This document shows, in pieces, positions 7,310 through 16,325 of a DNA stretch of 64,000 nt; the first letter of the stretch is position 1; the number at the start of each line of letters is the position of its first letter. The DNA comes from an uncultured Subdoligranulum sp. GTDB taxonomy: Bacteria; Bacillota; Clostridia; Oscillospirales; Ruminococcaceae. The notes below the pieces were generated by a model. That model did no database searches. It was not told where the DNA came from and saw nothing but the letters and a program-made list of their open reading frames with translations. The position numbers and the translations under genes are program-made. Location: contig CALZZE010000008.1 of the NCBI GenBank assembly GCA_945830575.1, forward strand, positions 30,310 to 94,309, given 5' to 3'.

Positions 7310-8572
7310 ATGGAACCACTCGCACAGCGCCTTCGTCCCCGTACGTTGGATGAGGTCTGCGGCCAGCGGCATTTGCTTGGCCCCAATCAGGTGTTCCGCC
7401 GCACGGTGGAAAGCGGCAAAATTCCCAACATGATTTTTTACGGCCCCTCCGGCGTCGGCAAGACCACGGTGGCCAGCATCATCGCGGCGGGCAGTGGGAT
7501 GCGCCTGCACAAGCTCAATGGAACCACCGCCTCCACCAGCGATATCAAATCGGTGCTGAGCGAGATCGGCACGCTGGGCGGCAGCGGCGGTATTTTGCTG
7601 TATCTGGACGAGATCCAGTATTTCAACAAGCGCCAGCAGCAGAGCCTTCTGGAATGTGTGGAGCAGGGCACCGTCACGCTGATCGCCTCCACCACCGAGA
7701 ATCCGTATTTTTATGTATACAACGCGCTGCTGTCCCGCTGCACAGTGTTTGAGTTCAAGACGCTCACCGCCGCCGATGTGCGTGTGGGCCTGCAAAACGC
7801 CGCCGCCCGGCTGGGCGCGGAGGACAAGGTCCCGGTGCTCATCCCGGAGGACGCGCTGGACTATCTGGCGGAAAGCGCCGGCGGGGATATGCGCAAGGCG
7901 CTGGGGAATCTGGAATTTGCCGTCACCGCGGCCCCGGCGGAAAACGGGGCGCGCACCATCACGCTTGACATGGTGCGGCAGGTGGCGAAGCACACCGCCA
8001 TGCGGTATGACAAGCTGGGGGACGACCACTACGACATTGTCTCGGCGTATCAAAAATCCATGCGCGGGTCCGACCCGGACGCGGCGCTGCACTACCTTGC
8101 CCGGCTGTTGGAGGCGGGGGACCTGCCCAGCGCCTGCCGCCGCCTGATGGTCTGCGCCTGCGAGGATGTGGGGCTGGCATGGCCGCAGATCATTCCCATC
8201 GTCAAGGCGGCGGTGGACATCGCCAACGCGGTGGGACTGCCGGAGGCCCGCATCCCGCTGGCCGATGCGGTGGTGCTGGTGGCCACCGCTCCCAAGTCCA
8301 ACTCAGCGTACAACGGCATCAACGCGGCACAGGCGGACATTCAGCGGGGACGCTCGGGGCCGATCCCACGCCAGCTGCAAAACAAGCACTTTGACGGGGA
8401 GGATGCCGCCGTCAAGGGACAAAATTACAAATACCCGCACAGCTATCCCAACCACTGGACCGCCCAGCAATACCTGCCGGACGCCTTGCGGGACGTTCAA
8501 TACTACACCCCCGGCGAAAACAAAAACGAGCAGGCCTTTGCCCAGTACTGGAAAAAAATCAAGGGAGAGTAA
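7310..8572 (+). CDS. rarA: Replication-associated recombination protein A (RarA/MgsA AAA+ ATPase)
   Basis: A 420-residue clamp-loader-like AAA+ ATPase that acts at stalled replication forks. It shows Walker A GPSGVGKTT, Walker B LYLDEIQYFNK and the sensor STTENPYFYV, followed by the helical tetramerisation region (SAYQKSMRGSDPDAALHYLARLL). The start is ATG 7310, nine bases after AAGGAG; an upstream in-frame ATG (7283) would place this site inside the gene. Length and N-terminus (MEPLAQRLRPRTLDEV) are typical. Confidence 0.96.
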   Translation: MEPLAQRLRPRTLDEVCGQRHLLGPNQVFRRTVESGKIPNMIFYGPSGVGKTTVASIIAAGSGMRLHKLNGTTASTSDIKSVLSEIGTLGGSGGILLYLDEIQYFNKRQQQSLLECVEQGTVTLIASTTENPYFYVYNALLSRCTVFEFKTLTAADVRVGLQNAAARLGAEDKVPVLIPEDALDYLAESAGGDMRKALGNLEFAVTAAPAENGARTITLDMVRQVAKHTAMRYDKLGDDHYDIVSAYQKSMRGSDPDAALHYLARLLEAGDLPSACRRLMVCACEDVGLAWPQIIPIVKAAVDIANAVGLPEARIPLADAVVLVATAPKSNSAYNGINAAQADIQRGRSGPIPRQLQNKHFDGEDAAVKGQNYKYPHSYPNHWTAQQYLPDALRDVQYYTPGENKNEQAFAQYWKKIKGE

Positions 8573-8598
8573 AAAACTCCAGAATTTGGCAGTTAATC

Positions 8599-8626
8599 TT
8601 GCAAAAATTTGGGCAAATGCTATAAT
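8599..8626 (+). promoter_or_regulatory. Promoter of the lipase-glpK operon
   Basis: TTGCAA (8599-8604), a 16-base spacer and TATAAT (8621-8626) with an extended TGC just before the -10 box. Confidence 0.78.
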
Positions 8627-8654
8627 GAAAGCAGGAAAGATGAGGTGTTTCAGG

Positions 8655-9590
8655 ATGTCAGAACTGCAATGCGAACGGCTGCAATTTCCCTCGGCGGACG
8701 GCAGACATACTGTAGCGGGCTTTGTGTACACCATGCCCGGTGTGGAAGTGCGCGCTGTCATGCAGCTGAGCCATGGCATGTGCGAGTATGTCCGCCGCTA
8801 TGAGCCGATGGCGCAGTGGTATGCTGCCCGGGGCATCGCGCTGGCGGGCAACGACCATCTGGGCCACGGCGAGACCGCCGCGCCCGGAGAGCGGGGCCGC
8901 TACGGAGAGGGGGCGGGCGCACGCAACCTTCTCAATGACCTGCACACCATGAACGGCCTTCTGCACAAAAAATTCCCCGGCAAGCCGCTGGTTCTGTACG
9001 GCCACAGCATGGGCAGCTTTTATGCGCGCTGGTACGCGGAAACCTGGCCGGATTCCATCGACCTGCTCATCCTCAGCGGCACAGCGGGGCCAAGCGCCCT
9101 CAACAAGGCAGGGCAGGCGCTTTCCGCCCTCATTGCGGCGGTGAAGGGGCCGGCCTATATCTCCCCGCTGATGGTAAAGATGAACTTCGGCAGCTACTGC
9201 AAGCGCATCCCGGACGCCAAATCTCCCAATGCATGGCTGTCCCGGGAGGAATCGGTGGTCACGGCCTACGATGCGGACGCGCTGTGCACCTTCTCGTTCT
9301 CCGCCGCCACCTACCGGGAAATGCTCAAGGTGCTCAACCATGTCAGCAGCAAACAGTGGGCGCGGAGCATCCGCAAAGACCTTCCCGTTCTGCTCATTGC
9401 CGGCGATGCCGACCCGGTGGGCAATTACGGCGAGGGCGTGCGTCAGGTGTGGGCCATGTTGGGGGACGCCGGTGTGGAGGATCTGACCTGCCAGATCTGG
9501 GAGGGCGCCCGCCACGAGCTGCACAACGAGACCAACCGGGAGGATGTGTTTGACTACGTTCTCACATGGATCGACGATCATCTGGAATGA
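8655..9590 (+). CDS. Alpha/beta hydrolase, monoacylglycerol-lipase-like
   Basis: A 311-residue serine hydrolase of the lysophospholipase/monoglyceride lipase group. The nucleophile elbow is GHSMG (Ser118), the acid is in AGDADPVG and the histidine in GARHELHNE. The oxyanion motif HGMCEY and the GNDHLGHG loop are typical of bacterial monoglyceride lipases. There is no signal peptide, so it acts in the cytoplasm. I start at ATG 8655 (AGGTG seven bases upstream); ATG 8640 is in frame as well. glpK begins 10 bases after the stop, which suggests a path from monoglycerides to glycerol to glycerol 3-phosphate. Confidence 0.85.
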   Translation: MSELQCERLQFPSADGRHTVAGFVYTMPGVEVRAVMQLSHGMCEYVRRYEPMAQWYAARGIALAGNDHLGHGETAAPGERGRYGEGAGARNLLNDLHTMNGLLHKKFPGKPLVLYGHSMGSFYARWYAETWPDSIDLLILSGTAGPSALNKAGQALSALIAAVKGPAYISPLMVKMNFGSYCKRIPDAKSPNAWLSREESVVTAYDADALCTFSFSAATYREMLKVLNHVSSKQWARSIRKDLPVLLIAGDADPVGNYGEGVRQVWAMLGDAGVEDLTCQIWEGARHELHNETNREDVFDYVLTWIDDHLE

Positions 9591-9600
9591 GAGGTGCTCT

Positions 9601-11091
9601 ATGGCAAAGCAATATGTGATGGCACTGGACGCGGGGACCACCTCCTGCCGCGCCATTCTGTTTGACGCGCAGCAGAATATTGTGGGGCTGGCCCAGCGGG
9701 AGTTCACCCAGCACTATCCCCGTCCCGGCTGGGTGGAGCATGACCCCATGGAGATCTACTCCTGCCAGTACGGCGTGATGACCGAGGTGCTGGCCCGTGC
9801 GGGGGTGGATGCCGCCGACATTGCGGGCATCGGCATCACCAACCAGCGGGAGACTACCGTGGTGTGGGATCGGAAAACCGGGCGGCCCATCTTCAACGCC
9901 ATCGTGTGGCAGTGCCGCCGCACGGCGCCGCTGGTGGAACGGCTGGTGAAAACGCTGCCCGCCGAGGTCATCCGTCAAAAGACCGGCCTGCTGCCGGACG
10001 CCTATTATTCCGCCACCAAGCTGCGGTGGATTCTGGATCACGTGGAGGGTGCGCAGCAGCGGGCCGAGGCAGGGGAGCTGTGCTTTGGCACGGTGGACAG
10101 CTGGCTGATCTACAAGCTGACCGGCGGCAAAGTGCATGTGACCGATGCTACCAACGCCGCCCGCACCATGCTGTACAACATCCACACGCTGGAATGGGAC
10201 AAGGACATTCTGGAGGCACTGAACATTCCCGCCGCCGTGCTGCCCGCGGTGAAGAGCAGCAGCGAGGTGTACGGCACGGTGAATCTGGGCGGCGTGGAGG
10301 TGCCCATTGCGGGCGCGGCGGGGGACCAGCAGGCGGCGCTGTTCGGGCAGACCTGCTTTGCCCCCGGCGATGTGAAGAATACATACGGCACCGGCTGCTT
10401 CATGCTGATGAACACCGGCGAGACCGCCCACGCCAGCAAAAACGGGCTTGTCACCACCATTGCGGTGCAGCTGAACGGCCGCACCGAGTACGCGCTGGAG
10501 GGCAGCGTGTTTGTGGGCGGCGCGGTCATCCAGTGGCTGCGGGATGAGCTGGGGCTTATCCGGGAAAGCGCTGACAGCGAATACTTTGCCGCCAAAGTGC
10601 CGGACTGCGGCGGAGTCTACGTGGTGCCTGCCTTCACGGGTCTGGGCGCACCCTATTGGGATATGTACGCCCGCGGGGCCATCTTCGGCCTGACCCGCGG
10701 CGCGGGCCGCAACCACATAATCCGGGCGGCGCTGGAGTCCATCGCCTACCAGAGTACCGATGTGCTCAAGGCCATGCAGGCGGACACCGGGCTGGAGATC
10801 AAGGAGTTGAAGGTGGACGGCGGCGCCTCCGCCAACAATCTGCTGATGCAGTTTCAGGCGGACATCGCCCGGGTGACGGTGCGCCGTCCCATGATCCGGG
10901 AGACCACCGCCCTTGGCGCGGCGTATCTGGCCGGACTTGCCACCGGCGTGTGGAAGGATCGGGAGCAGATCAAGGCCCAGTGGACGCTGGACAAGCTGTA
11001 CCAGCCGGAAATGAGCGCCGACAAGGCCCGCGACCTGTACAAGGGCTGGAAAAACGTCATCCGCCGTGTGCGCAGCGGCGCGGTGCTTTAA
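9601..11091 (+). CDS. glpK: Glycerol kinase
   Basis: A 496-residue FGGY-family kinase that phosphorylates glycerol with ATP. It begins [20 protein letters not shown] (phosphate loop), has [10 protein letters not shown], the substrate region WQCRRTA and the second-domain signature [12 protein letters not shown]. The start ATG 9601 is preceded by GAGAGGTG. It is in an operon with the lipase-like hydrolase. No glycerol facilitator or glycerol-3-phosphate dehydrogenase is in the window. Confidence 0.97.
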   Translation: MAKQYVMALDAGTTSCRAILFDAQQNIVGLAQREFTQHYPRPGWVEHDPMEIYSCQYGVMTEVLARAGVDAADIAGIGITNQRETTVVWDRKTGRPIFNAIVWQCRRTAPLVERLVKTLPAEVIRQKTGLLPDAYYSATKLRWILDHVEGAQQRAEAGELCFGTVDSWLIYKLTGGKVHVTDATNAARTMLYNIHTLEWDKDILEALNIPAAVLPAVKSSSEVYGTVNLGGVEVPIAGAAGDQQAALFGQTCFAPGDVKNTYGTGCFMLMNTGETAHASKNGLVTTIAVQLNGRTEYALEGSVFVGGAVIQWLRDELGLIRESADSEYFAAKVPDCGGVYVVPAFTGLGAPYWDMYARGAIFGLTRGAGRNHIIRAALESIAYQSTDVLKAMQADTGLEIKELKVDGGASANNLLMQFQADIARVTVRRPMIRETTALGAAYLAGLATGVWKDREQIKAQWTLDKLYQPEMSADKARDLYKGWKNVIRRVRSGAVL

Positions 11092-11100
11092 GAAATAGGA

Positions 11101-11130
11101 AAAAGCGGGGATATTGCCGTCCCCGCTTTT
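11101..11130. terminator. Bidirectional terminator between glpK and the Zn-ribbon gene
   Basis: An 11-bp stem AAAAGCGGGGA (11101-11111) with TCCCCGCTTTT (11120-11130), giving U-tracts in both directions between convergent genes. Confidence 0.88.
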
Positions 11131-11135
11131 TATGT

Positions 11136-11348
11136 TCAGTTTCCCATCAAAAAGTCCAGCACATCCCAGCCGTCGCCGCCCTGCTGCTTGTACAGCTCGG
11201 TGTAGCCGCACTGGCGGCAGCTGACGGTGACAAACTTCTTGTTCTGCACATCAAAAATTTTCGCAAAGTTGCCGCCGGTGGCCTGCAGGCGGTCGGTCTC
11301 GTACTCCCTGCAGCCGCACTTGGGGCAGACGTACTGAATTTTGTCCAT
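11136..11348 (-). CDS. Zn-ribbon nucleic-acid-binding protein (DUF2082-like)
   Basis: A 70-residue protein with two CXXC knuckles, CPKCG near the N-terminus and CRQCGYTELY later, separated by the ATGGNFAKIFDVQNKKF stretch, and ending in DVLDFLMGN. This matches the small family annotated as predicted nucleic-acid-binding Zn-ribbon proteins, whose function is unknown. The start at 11348 has GAGGTG seven bases upstream. It lies nine bases after the ABC membrane gene on the same strand and probably shares its transcript. Confidence 0.8.
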   Translation of the reverse strand: MDKIQYVCPKCGCREYETDRLQATGGNFAKIFDVQNKKFVTVSCRQCGYTELYKQQGGDGWDVLDFLMGN

Positions 11349-11357
11349 ACAAACACC

Positions 11358-12158
11358 TCATCCCAGATTCAGTTTTTTCCCAATGAAATATTGGGTCACT
11401 GCCCATAGGATAGCACCGATGGCTGCCAAAATCAAGAGGATGCCGCCCCAAGCCGCTGCCATGGTGGGAAGCGGGTTCTGCTGAACGGAAATTTCCACAG
11501 AATCCACGATTCTTGTCAGATGGCGGAAGGTTAGCCTCGCTGTCACCATCATCAGTACCTGCCCGGAAAAGCTCAGCGCAAAGTAGGTCACCACGCTGGC
11601 CAGCAGACGATGCTGAGGCCACTGCGCACCGATGGCCATGCACAGATACAGCGTCAGATAGCCCACCGCGAAGCCCTCCAGCACCAGCAGCACTGCCTCG
11701 ATGCAGTACAAGGCCAGCCAGCCGGGATGGCCCGGATAAAAGTCCATCGAGAAAGTCACCGCGCCGTTCATGGGGCCGGACATCAGCCCCATCTGCACTG
11801 CCATCACCAGAATGGTCCCCACCGTCCAAATCACGGCATTGACCAGCTTGGCTGCGATGTGCTGCCACGGCTTTACCGGCAGCGTAAAGTACACATAGCC
11901 CGCATCGCCCAATAGGTCGTAAAACCGCCTGGCGCAGACAAAGACGCAGACCAGCAGCAGTGCCATCATGCACAGGACGGCGGTTAAGCCGAACAGATCG
12001 GTGAGGATGGACAGCGGGTGCCGGTCATCCCATTGGTAGCTGCGGTAAAAGCAGCTCATGATGGATGCCAGCACCGCCAGCGCCGTGCTGCCCACCCATA
12101 CCGGCACCATGATGCGCCCGGTGCCGCGCAAATCGTGTTTCAACAGTTTCGTCAGCAT
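11358..12158 (-). CDS. ABC transporter membrane protein of the second GntR/ABC cassette
   Basis: A 266-residue membrane protein with about six hydrophobic segments, beginning MLTKLLKHDLRGTGRI, a start common in ABC-2 type permeases. It carries the cytoplasmic-loop stretch YVYFTLPVKPWQHIAAKL seen in YtrC/D-like and bacitracin-exporter-like permeases. It overlaps the ATPase gene by seven bases. The cassette parallels the one at 1404-3976 but has one permease gene instead of two. Substrate unknown. Confidence 0.8.
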   Translation of the reverse strand: MLTKLLKHDLRGTGRIMVPVWVGSTALAVLASIMSCFYRSYQWDDRHPLSILTDLFGLTAVLCMMALLLVCVFVCARRFYDLLGDAGYVYFTLPVKPWQHIAAKLVNAVIWTVGTILVMAVQMGLMSGPMNGAVTFSMDFYPGHPGWLALYCIEAVLLVLEGFAVGYLTLYLCMAIGAQWPQHRLLASVVTYFALSFSGQVLMMVTARLTFRHLTRIVDSVEISVQQNPLPTMAAAWGGILLILAAIGAILWAVTQYFIGKKLNLG

Positions 12159-12850
12159 TTGAATACCTCCCGGAAATACTCGTCCACGCTCTTGCCGTTT
12201 ACTTCCCGCAGCGCATCCACGCTCTGGTGGGTGAGCACCGCGCCGTCCTTCAGCACAATGACCTCGTCCAGCGCTTTCTCAATGTCCCCGATGAGATGGG
12301 TAGAGATGATGACCGCTGCGCTCTCGCTGTAATTGCTCAGAATGGTGCTGAGGATATACTCCCGCGCCGCCGGGTCCACGCCGCCCAGCGGCTCATCCAG
12401 CAGATACAGCCCCGCCGCCCGGCTCATCACCAGACACAGCTGCAATTTTTCCTGGGTGCCCTTGCTCATGGCGCCGATGCGCTGCCGGGGGTCCAGTTTC
12501 AGATCGGCCAGCATCTGCCCGGCCTTGTAGCCGTCAAAATCCGTATAAAAATCCTTGTAAAAGGCCACCATATCCTCAGCGCGCTGTTCTCTGGGCAGCG
12601 CCATCCGGTCAGGCAGATAGCTCACCATCGCCTTGGTGGCGGGGCCGGGCAGCTGTCCGGCAATGCGCACCTCCCCGGCGGAGGGGGTCAGCAGCCCGGC
12701 GGAAATTTTCAGCAGGGTGGTCTTGCCCGCGCCGTTGGGGCCAAGCAGACCCACCAGCCGCCCCGGCTGCACCGCAAACTCCACACCGTTCAGCGCAGGC
12801 TTGCCGCCGTACAATTTTTTCAGCCCGCGGGCCTCATACATCGTTTCCAT
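12152..12850 (-). CDS. ABC transporter ATP-binding protein
   Basis: A 232-residue ABC ATPase with Walker A GPNGAGKTT, Walker B GLYLLDEP, the switch histidine in ISTHLIGDIE and the signature MSKGTQEKL in place of LSGGQ. The variant signature is shared in style with the ATPase at 1802. It overlaps the regulator gene by 17 bases and the permease gene by seven bases, giving one tightly coupled unit. It is of the YhcH/YtrB type paired with a YtrA-like GntR protein. Confidence 0.88.
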   Translation of the reverse strand: METMYEARGLKKLYGGKPALNGVEFAVQPGRLVGLLGPNGAGKTTLLKISAGLLTPSAGEVRIAGQLPGPATKAMVSYLPDRMALPREQRAEDMVAFYKDFYTDFDGYKAGQMLADLKLDPRQRIGAMSKGTQEKLQLCLVMSRAAGLYLLDEPLGGVDPAAREYILSTILSNYSESAAVIISTHLIGDIEKALDEVIVLKDGAVLTHQSVDALREVNGKSVDEYFREVFKC

Positions 12851-13205
12851 TTTGTACCTCCTTCAACAAGGTCTCGATTTCCTCTTCGTTCATGCCCAGC
12901 CCCCGCAGCTGGGTCAGGCAGTCTTGCACCAGCCGTCTGGCCCGTTTCTGCCGCAGCAATGTCAGCTCACCGTTTTCCGCCGTCACAATGCGCCCGGCGG
13001 TGCGCTGGGCCTGCAAAAGCCCCCGGCTTTCCAGCTCCTGCAAGGCCCTTTGCATGGTGTTGGGGTTCACCCCCGCGTCCGCCGCCAGCTCCCGCACCGG
13101 GGGGATACGGCTGCCCGGCGGAAAGACCCCCGCCGCCAATGCCTGCTCCAGCTGCTCCACCAGCTGCACATACACTGGTCTCCCGGAGGTGATGTTCCAT
13201 TCCAT
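12834..13205 (-). CDS. GntR family regulator, YtrA-like
   Basis: A 123-residue winged-helix regulator (PVYVQLVEQLEQALAAG, then IPPVRELAADAGVNPNTMQR) with a short C-terminal helical tail. I start at ATG 13205, with GAGGTG six bases upstream; the frame extends to 13256 but that would run across the promoter and operator. By family and position it represses its own ABC cassette through the palindrome at 13229-13246. It is a paralogue of the regulator at 1428 but has a different operator sequence. Confidence 0.86.
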   Translation of the reverse strand: MEWNITSGRPVYVQLVEQLEQALAAGVFPPGSRIPPVRELAADAGVNPNTMQRALQELESRGLLQAQRTAGRIVTAENGELTLLRQKRARRLVQDCLTQLRGLGMNEEEIETLLKEVQNGNDV

Positions 13206-13228
13206 CTGTGTCACCTCACTGTATGATT

Positions 13229-13276
13229 GTATTAAGCGCTTAAGACAATAATACACGCTCCCATCCTTTCTGTCAA
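13229..13276 (-). promoter_or_regulatory. Promoter with palindromic operator for the second GntR/ABC cassette
   Basis: Read on the minus strand: TTGACA (13276-13271), a 17-base spacer, TATTAT (13253-13248), then an 18-base near-palindrome with GT and AC ends around the perfect core TTAAGCGCTTAA (13232-13243). The layout is the same as at 1361-1404, with the operator directly after the -10 box. Confidence 0.78.
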
Positions 13277-13350
13277 GAGGGTCTGAAAAAATAGTTAATC
13301 ACTAAAACGACAGAACAGGAACGATTTATGCAAATTTTTTCACAAACTTC

Positions 13351-13378
13351 TTGACATCCCCCCCAAACACTGTATAAT
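13351..13378 (+). promoter_or_regulatory. Promoter of potABCD
   Basis: TTGACA (13351-13356), a 16-base spacer that includes a run of seven C, and TATAAT (13373-13378). Transcription should start near 13385, leaving a leader of about 210 bases before potA. Bases 13277-13350, between this box and the divergent promoter, hold nothing I recognise. Confidence 0.82.
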
Positions 13379-13384
13379 GTGTCT

Positions 13385-13596
13385 TGTGTGTTGCATCTAA
13401 GGGCAAATTTTTCGATGCCCTGACACATTGGCGTTGTATGTGCCACTGCAGCGGTCATGCGAGTTTTCTGACCGTGTAACAAACCTTTGCGGGGTGGCAT
13501 AATTGGCGCTGACCCATTGAAACCAACGCGGGACCTGAGGAAGAACCCGCACCGTAACGTAAATGGGAAATTTCCGCAAAGGGGGATGCATGGTAA
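13385..13596 (+). promoter_or_regulatory. Structured 5' leader of potABCD, candidate riboregulator
   Basis: The leader can fold into several stems. Upstream hairpins are AGGGCA with TGCCCT (13399-13420 region, with outer GTGTC/GACAC arms) and GGTCA with TGACC (13453-13473 region). The last part looks like a closed domain: P1 CCTTTGCGG (13484-13492) with CCGCAAAGG (13574-13582), inside it CCCATT (13513-13518) with AATGGG (13562-13567), and inside that GCGGG (13528-13532) with CCCGC (13546-13550). The 3' arm of P1 runs into the potA ribosome site AAAGGGGG (13578-13585), so folding would hide it. I could not match it to a known riboswitch class by eye. A polyamine or related ligand is a guess from the downstream genes. 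Confidence 0.55.
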
Positions 13597-14643
13597 ATGA
13601 ATGAAAATCTGATCGTATCGCTCAAAGACATTGTTGTTGATTTTGATGGTGAAAAGGTTCTGGACGGCCTTTCGCTGGACATTCACGACAAGGAGTTCGT
13701 CACCTTCCTTGGCCCATCGGGCTGTGGAAAAACCACGACTCTGCGCGTGATTGCAGGCTTTATCACCCCGAAATCCGGCAATGTCTTTTTCGATGGCAAG
13801 GACGTTGCGGACCTGCCGCCCTATAAGCGGCAGGTGAACACGGTGTTCCAGAAATACGCGCTGTTCCCGCATCTCAACGTGTTTGAGAATGTGGCCTTCG
13901 GCCTGCGTCTGAAAAAGCTGCCGGAGGACGTCATCCGTCCCAAGGTGCTGGAAATGCTGGAAACGGTGGGTCTGAAAGGCTACGAGCGCCGCAGCATCCA
14001 CCAGCTGTCCGGCGGCCAGCAGCAGCGTGTGGCCATCGCCCGCAGTCTGGTGAACCAGCCCCGCGTCCTGCTGCTGGACGAGCCTCTGGGCGCGCTGGAC
14101 TTAAAGCTGCGCAAGGAGATGCAGCTGGAGCTGAAACGCCTGCAGCGTGAGATGAACATCACCTTTGTCTATGTCACCCACGACCAGGAAGAGGCGCTGA
14201 CCATGTCGGACACCGTGGTGGTCATGAACGGGGGCAAGATTCAGCAGATCGGCACCCCGCAGGACATTTATAACGAGCCTTGCAACGCCTTTGTGGCCCG
14301 GTTCATCGGAGATTCCAACATCGTGGACGGCGTCATGCTCAAGGACTTCCTTGTCAACTTCGGCGGCCACGATTTCACCTGCGTGGACCGGGGCTTCAAG
14401 CCCAACGAGCCGGTGCAGGTGGTCATCCGTCCCGAGGACGTGGAGATCGTGCCGCCCTCGGTGGGGGCGCTGGTGGGCCTTGTGCGGGACGTCATTTTCA
14501 AGGGCGTGCATTTTGAGATGCACGTGGACGTGGAAGGCTACGAATGGATCATCCATTCCACCCAGGCCAGCCAGCCGGGTGAGCTGATCGGCATGAACAT
14601 CGGCCCCGATGAAATTCACATCATGTCCCGTGCGGAGGTGTGA
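13597..14643 (+). CDS. potA: Spermidine/putrescine ABC transporter ATPase
   Basis: A 348-residue ABC ATPase: Walker [12 protein letters not shown]-loop [11 protein letters not shown], signature LSGGQQQR, Walker [13 protein letters not shown], and a C-terminal TOBE-type domain from about residue 240. Sequence and operon partners identify the polyamine importer; related importers for other cationic solutes are the alternative. The start is ATG 13597, 11 bases after AAAGGGGG; an out-of-frame ATG at 13590 opens only a very short frame. The ribosome site is part of the leader stem described above. Confidence 0.95.
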   Translation: MNENLIVSLKDIVVDFDGEKVLDGLSLDIHDKEFVTFLGPSGCGKTTTLRVIAGFITPKSGNVFFDGKDVADLPPYKRQVNTVFQKYALFPHLNVFENVAFGLRLKKLPEDVIRPKVLEMLETVGLKGYERRSIHQLSGGQQQRVAIARSLVNQPRVLLLDEPLGALDLKLRKEMQLELKRLQREMNITFVYVTHDQEEALTMSDTVVVMNGGKIQQIGTPQDIYNEPCNAFVARFIGDSNIVDGVMLKDFLVNFGGHDFTCVDRGFKPNEPVQVVIRPEDVEIVPPSVGALVGLVRDVIFKGVHFEMHVDVEGYEWIIHSTQASQPGELIGMNIGPDEIHIMSRAEV

Positions 14644-14646
14644 GCC

Positions 14647-15468
14647 ATGCTGAAATCCAAATCCAGCCGCTGGCTGGCAGGCCCCTACCTTGTGTGGATG
14701 GCGGCCTTTATCGTGGTGCCCCTCATCATCGTCATTTATTACGCCCTCACCACATCGGATGGCGCCTTCACGCTGGCCAACCTGACCCAGATCGGCCGGT
14801 ATACCAGCGTCTTTGTGCGCAGCCTGATTCTGGCCGCTGAGGCCACCGTGCTGTGCCTTGTGCTGGCGTTCCCGGTGGGGTATTTCCTCTCCCGCCTGCG
14901 CGCCAACAAGCAGCATATCATGCTGATGATCGTCATGCTGCCCATGTGGATGAACTTTCTGCTGCGCACCTATGCATGGATGACCCTTTTGGAAAAAAAC
15001 GGTCTTATCAACCGGTTTCTGGGCCTGTTCGGCATCGGGCCTCTCAACATGATCAACACCTCCGGCGCGGTGGTGCTGGGCATGGTGTACAACTATCTGC
15101 CCTATATGATTCTGCCGCTGTACACCGCCATGACCAAAATTGACGATTCCGTCATCGAGGCCGCGCAGGACCTGGGCTGCAATGTGTTCCACATCCTCAC
15201 CAAGGTGCTCATTCCGCTCACCGGCCCCGGCATTGCCACCGGCATCACGCAGGTGTTCGTGCCGTCGGTGTCCACCTTCATCATCAGCCGGATGCTGGGC
15301 GGCGGCTCCAACCTGCTCATCGGTGATTTGATCGAGCTGCAGTTCCTCGGCAACTCCTACAACCTGAACCTTGGCTCCGCCATGAGCCTTGTGCTGATGG
15401 TCATCGTGCTGCTGTGCATGAGCTTCACCTCCAGCTTTGACGAGAGCGAAATGGAAGGGGTGATGTGA
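14647..15468 (+). CDS. potB: Spermidine/putrescine ABC transporter permease PotB
   Basis: A 273-residue permease with about six membrane segments and the ATPase-docking EAA loop (EAAQDLGCNVFHILTKVLIP). The start ATG 14647 follows the potA stop by three bases, with GGAGG upstream. It forms the channel together with PotC. Confidence 0.94.
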   Translation: MLKSKSSRWLAGPYLVWMAAFIVVPLIIVIYYALTTSDGAFTLANLTQIGRYTSVFVRSLILAAEATVLCLVLAFPVGYFLSRLRANKQHIMLMIVMLPMWMNFLLRTYAWMTLLEKNGLINRFLGLFGIGPLNMINTSGAVVLGMVYNYLPYMILPLYTAMTKIDDSVIEAAQDLGCNVFHILTKVLIPLTGPGIATGITQVFVPSVSTFIISRMLGGGSNLLIGDLIELQFLGNSYNLNLGSAMSLVLMVIVLLCMSFTSSFDESEMEGVM

Positions 15469-15470
15469 CA

Positions 15471-16325
15471 ATGAACAAACGTACCAGTAAGATTTTAATG
15501 CGCACCTATGTCATTCTCATCTTCTGCTTTTTGTACCTGCCCATCGCCGTCATGATTGCCTTCTCTTTCAACGAGAGCAAATCCCGCGCGGTGTTCACCG
15601 GCTTTACGCTGGACTGGTACAAGAGCCTGTTCCACAATGAGATGATTTTGTCCTCACTGGCGCTCAGTCTGGTGCTGGCGCTGGTGTCCTCGGTGGTGGC
15701 AACGGTGCTTGGCACGCTGGCCACCATCGGCATCAATTCCATGAGCCGCAACAGCCAGCTCATCATCAACAACATCAGCTATGTGCCGGTGGTCAACCCG
15801 GAAATTATCACCGGTGTTTCCCTCATGCTGCTGTTCGTTATGGCGCAGACTTTCGGCATCGGGGGAGAGGGCGGCCTGTTCGGCTGGCCCACGCTGCTCA
15901 TTGCCCACATCACCTTCAACGTGCCCTATGTCATTTTCAACGTCAGCCCCAAGCTGCGCCAGCTGGACCCCAGCATTTACAACGCGGCGCTGGATCTGGG
16001 CTGTACGCCCCGGCAGGCGTTCATCAAGGTCATTCTGCCGCAGCTGACTCCGGCCATTCTGTCGGCGTTTCTCATCTGCCTGACCTACTCCATCGATGAC
16101 TTTATGATCTCCTACTTCAACTCGGGCACCATGCAGACGCTGCCCATCGCCATCTATTCCATGACCCGCAAAAAGGTCAGCCCGGAGATCAACGCCCTGT
16201 CTGCGGTGATGTTCTGCGTCATCCTCACCATCATTTTGGTGTCCAATTATCTGGACAGCCGCAGCTACAAAAAGAACCAGACCGCCATCCGCAAGGCCAT
16301 GAGCGAGGAAGGAGGGCGCGCCTGA
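15471..16325 (+). CDS. potC: Spermidine/putrescine ABC transporter permease PotC
   Basis: A 284-residue permease with about six membrane segments and the EAA-type loop (NAALDLGCTPRQAFIKVILP). I start at ATG 15471, ten bases after GAAGGGG, rather than at the GTG two codons upstream. Its stop shares one base with the potD start (TGATG), so it is coupled to potD. Confidence 0.94.
   Translation: MNKRTSKILMRTYVILIFCFLYLPIAVMIAFSFNESKSRAVFTGFTLDWYKSLFHNEMILSSLALSLVLALVSSVVATVLGTLATIGINSMSRNSQLIINNISYVPVVNPEIITGVSLMLLFVMAQTFGIGGEGGLFGWPTLLIAHITFNVPYVIFNVSPKLRQLDPSIYNAALDLGCTPRQAFIKVILPQLTPAILSAFLICLTYSIDDFMISYFNSGTMQTLPIAIYSMTRKKVSPEINALSAVMFCVILTIILVSNYLDSRSYKKNQTAIRKAMSEEGGRA

Noticed and set aside
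13484..13585. TPP or SAM-I riboswitch in the potA leader
   Set aside because: Fragments such as GGGGTGGC and CCCATTGAAACC recall these classes, but the conserved CUGAGA and downstream cores of TPP and the K-turn and GGCAACC of SAM-I are missing.
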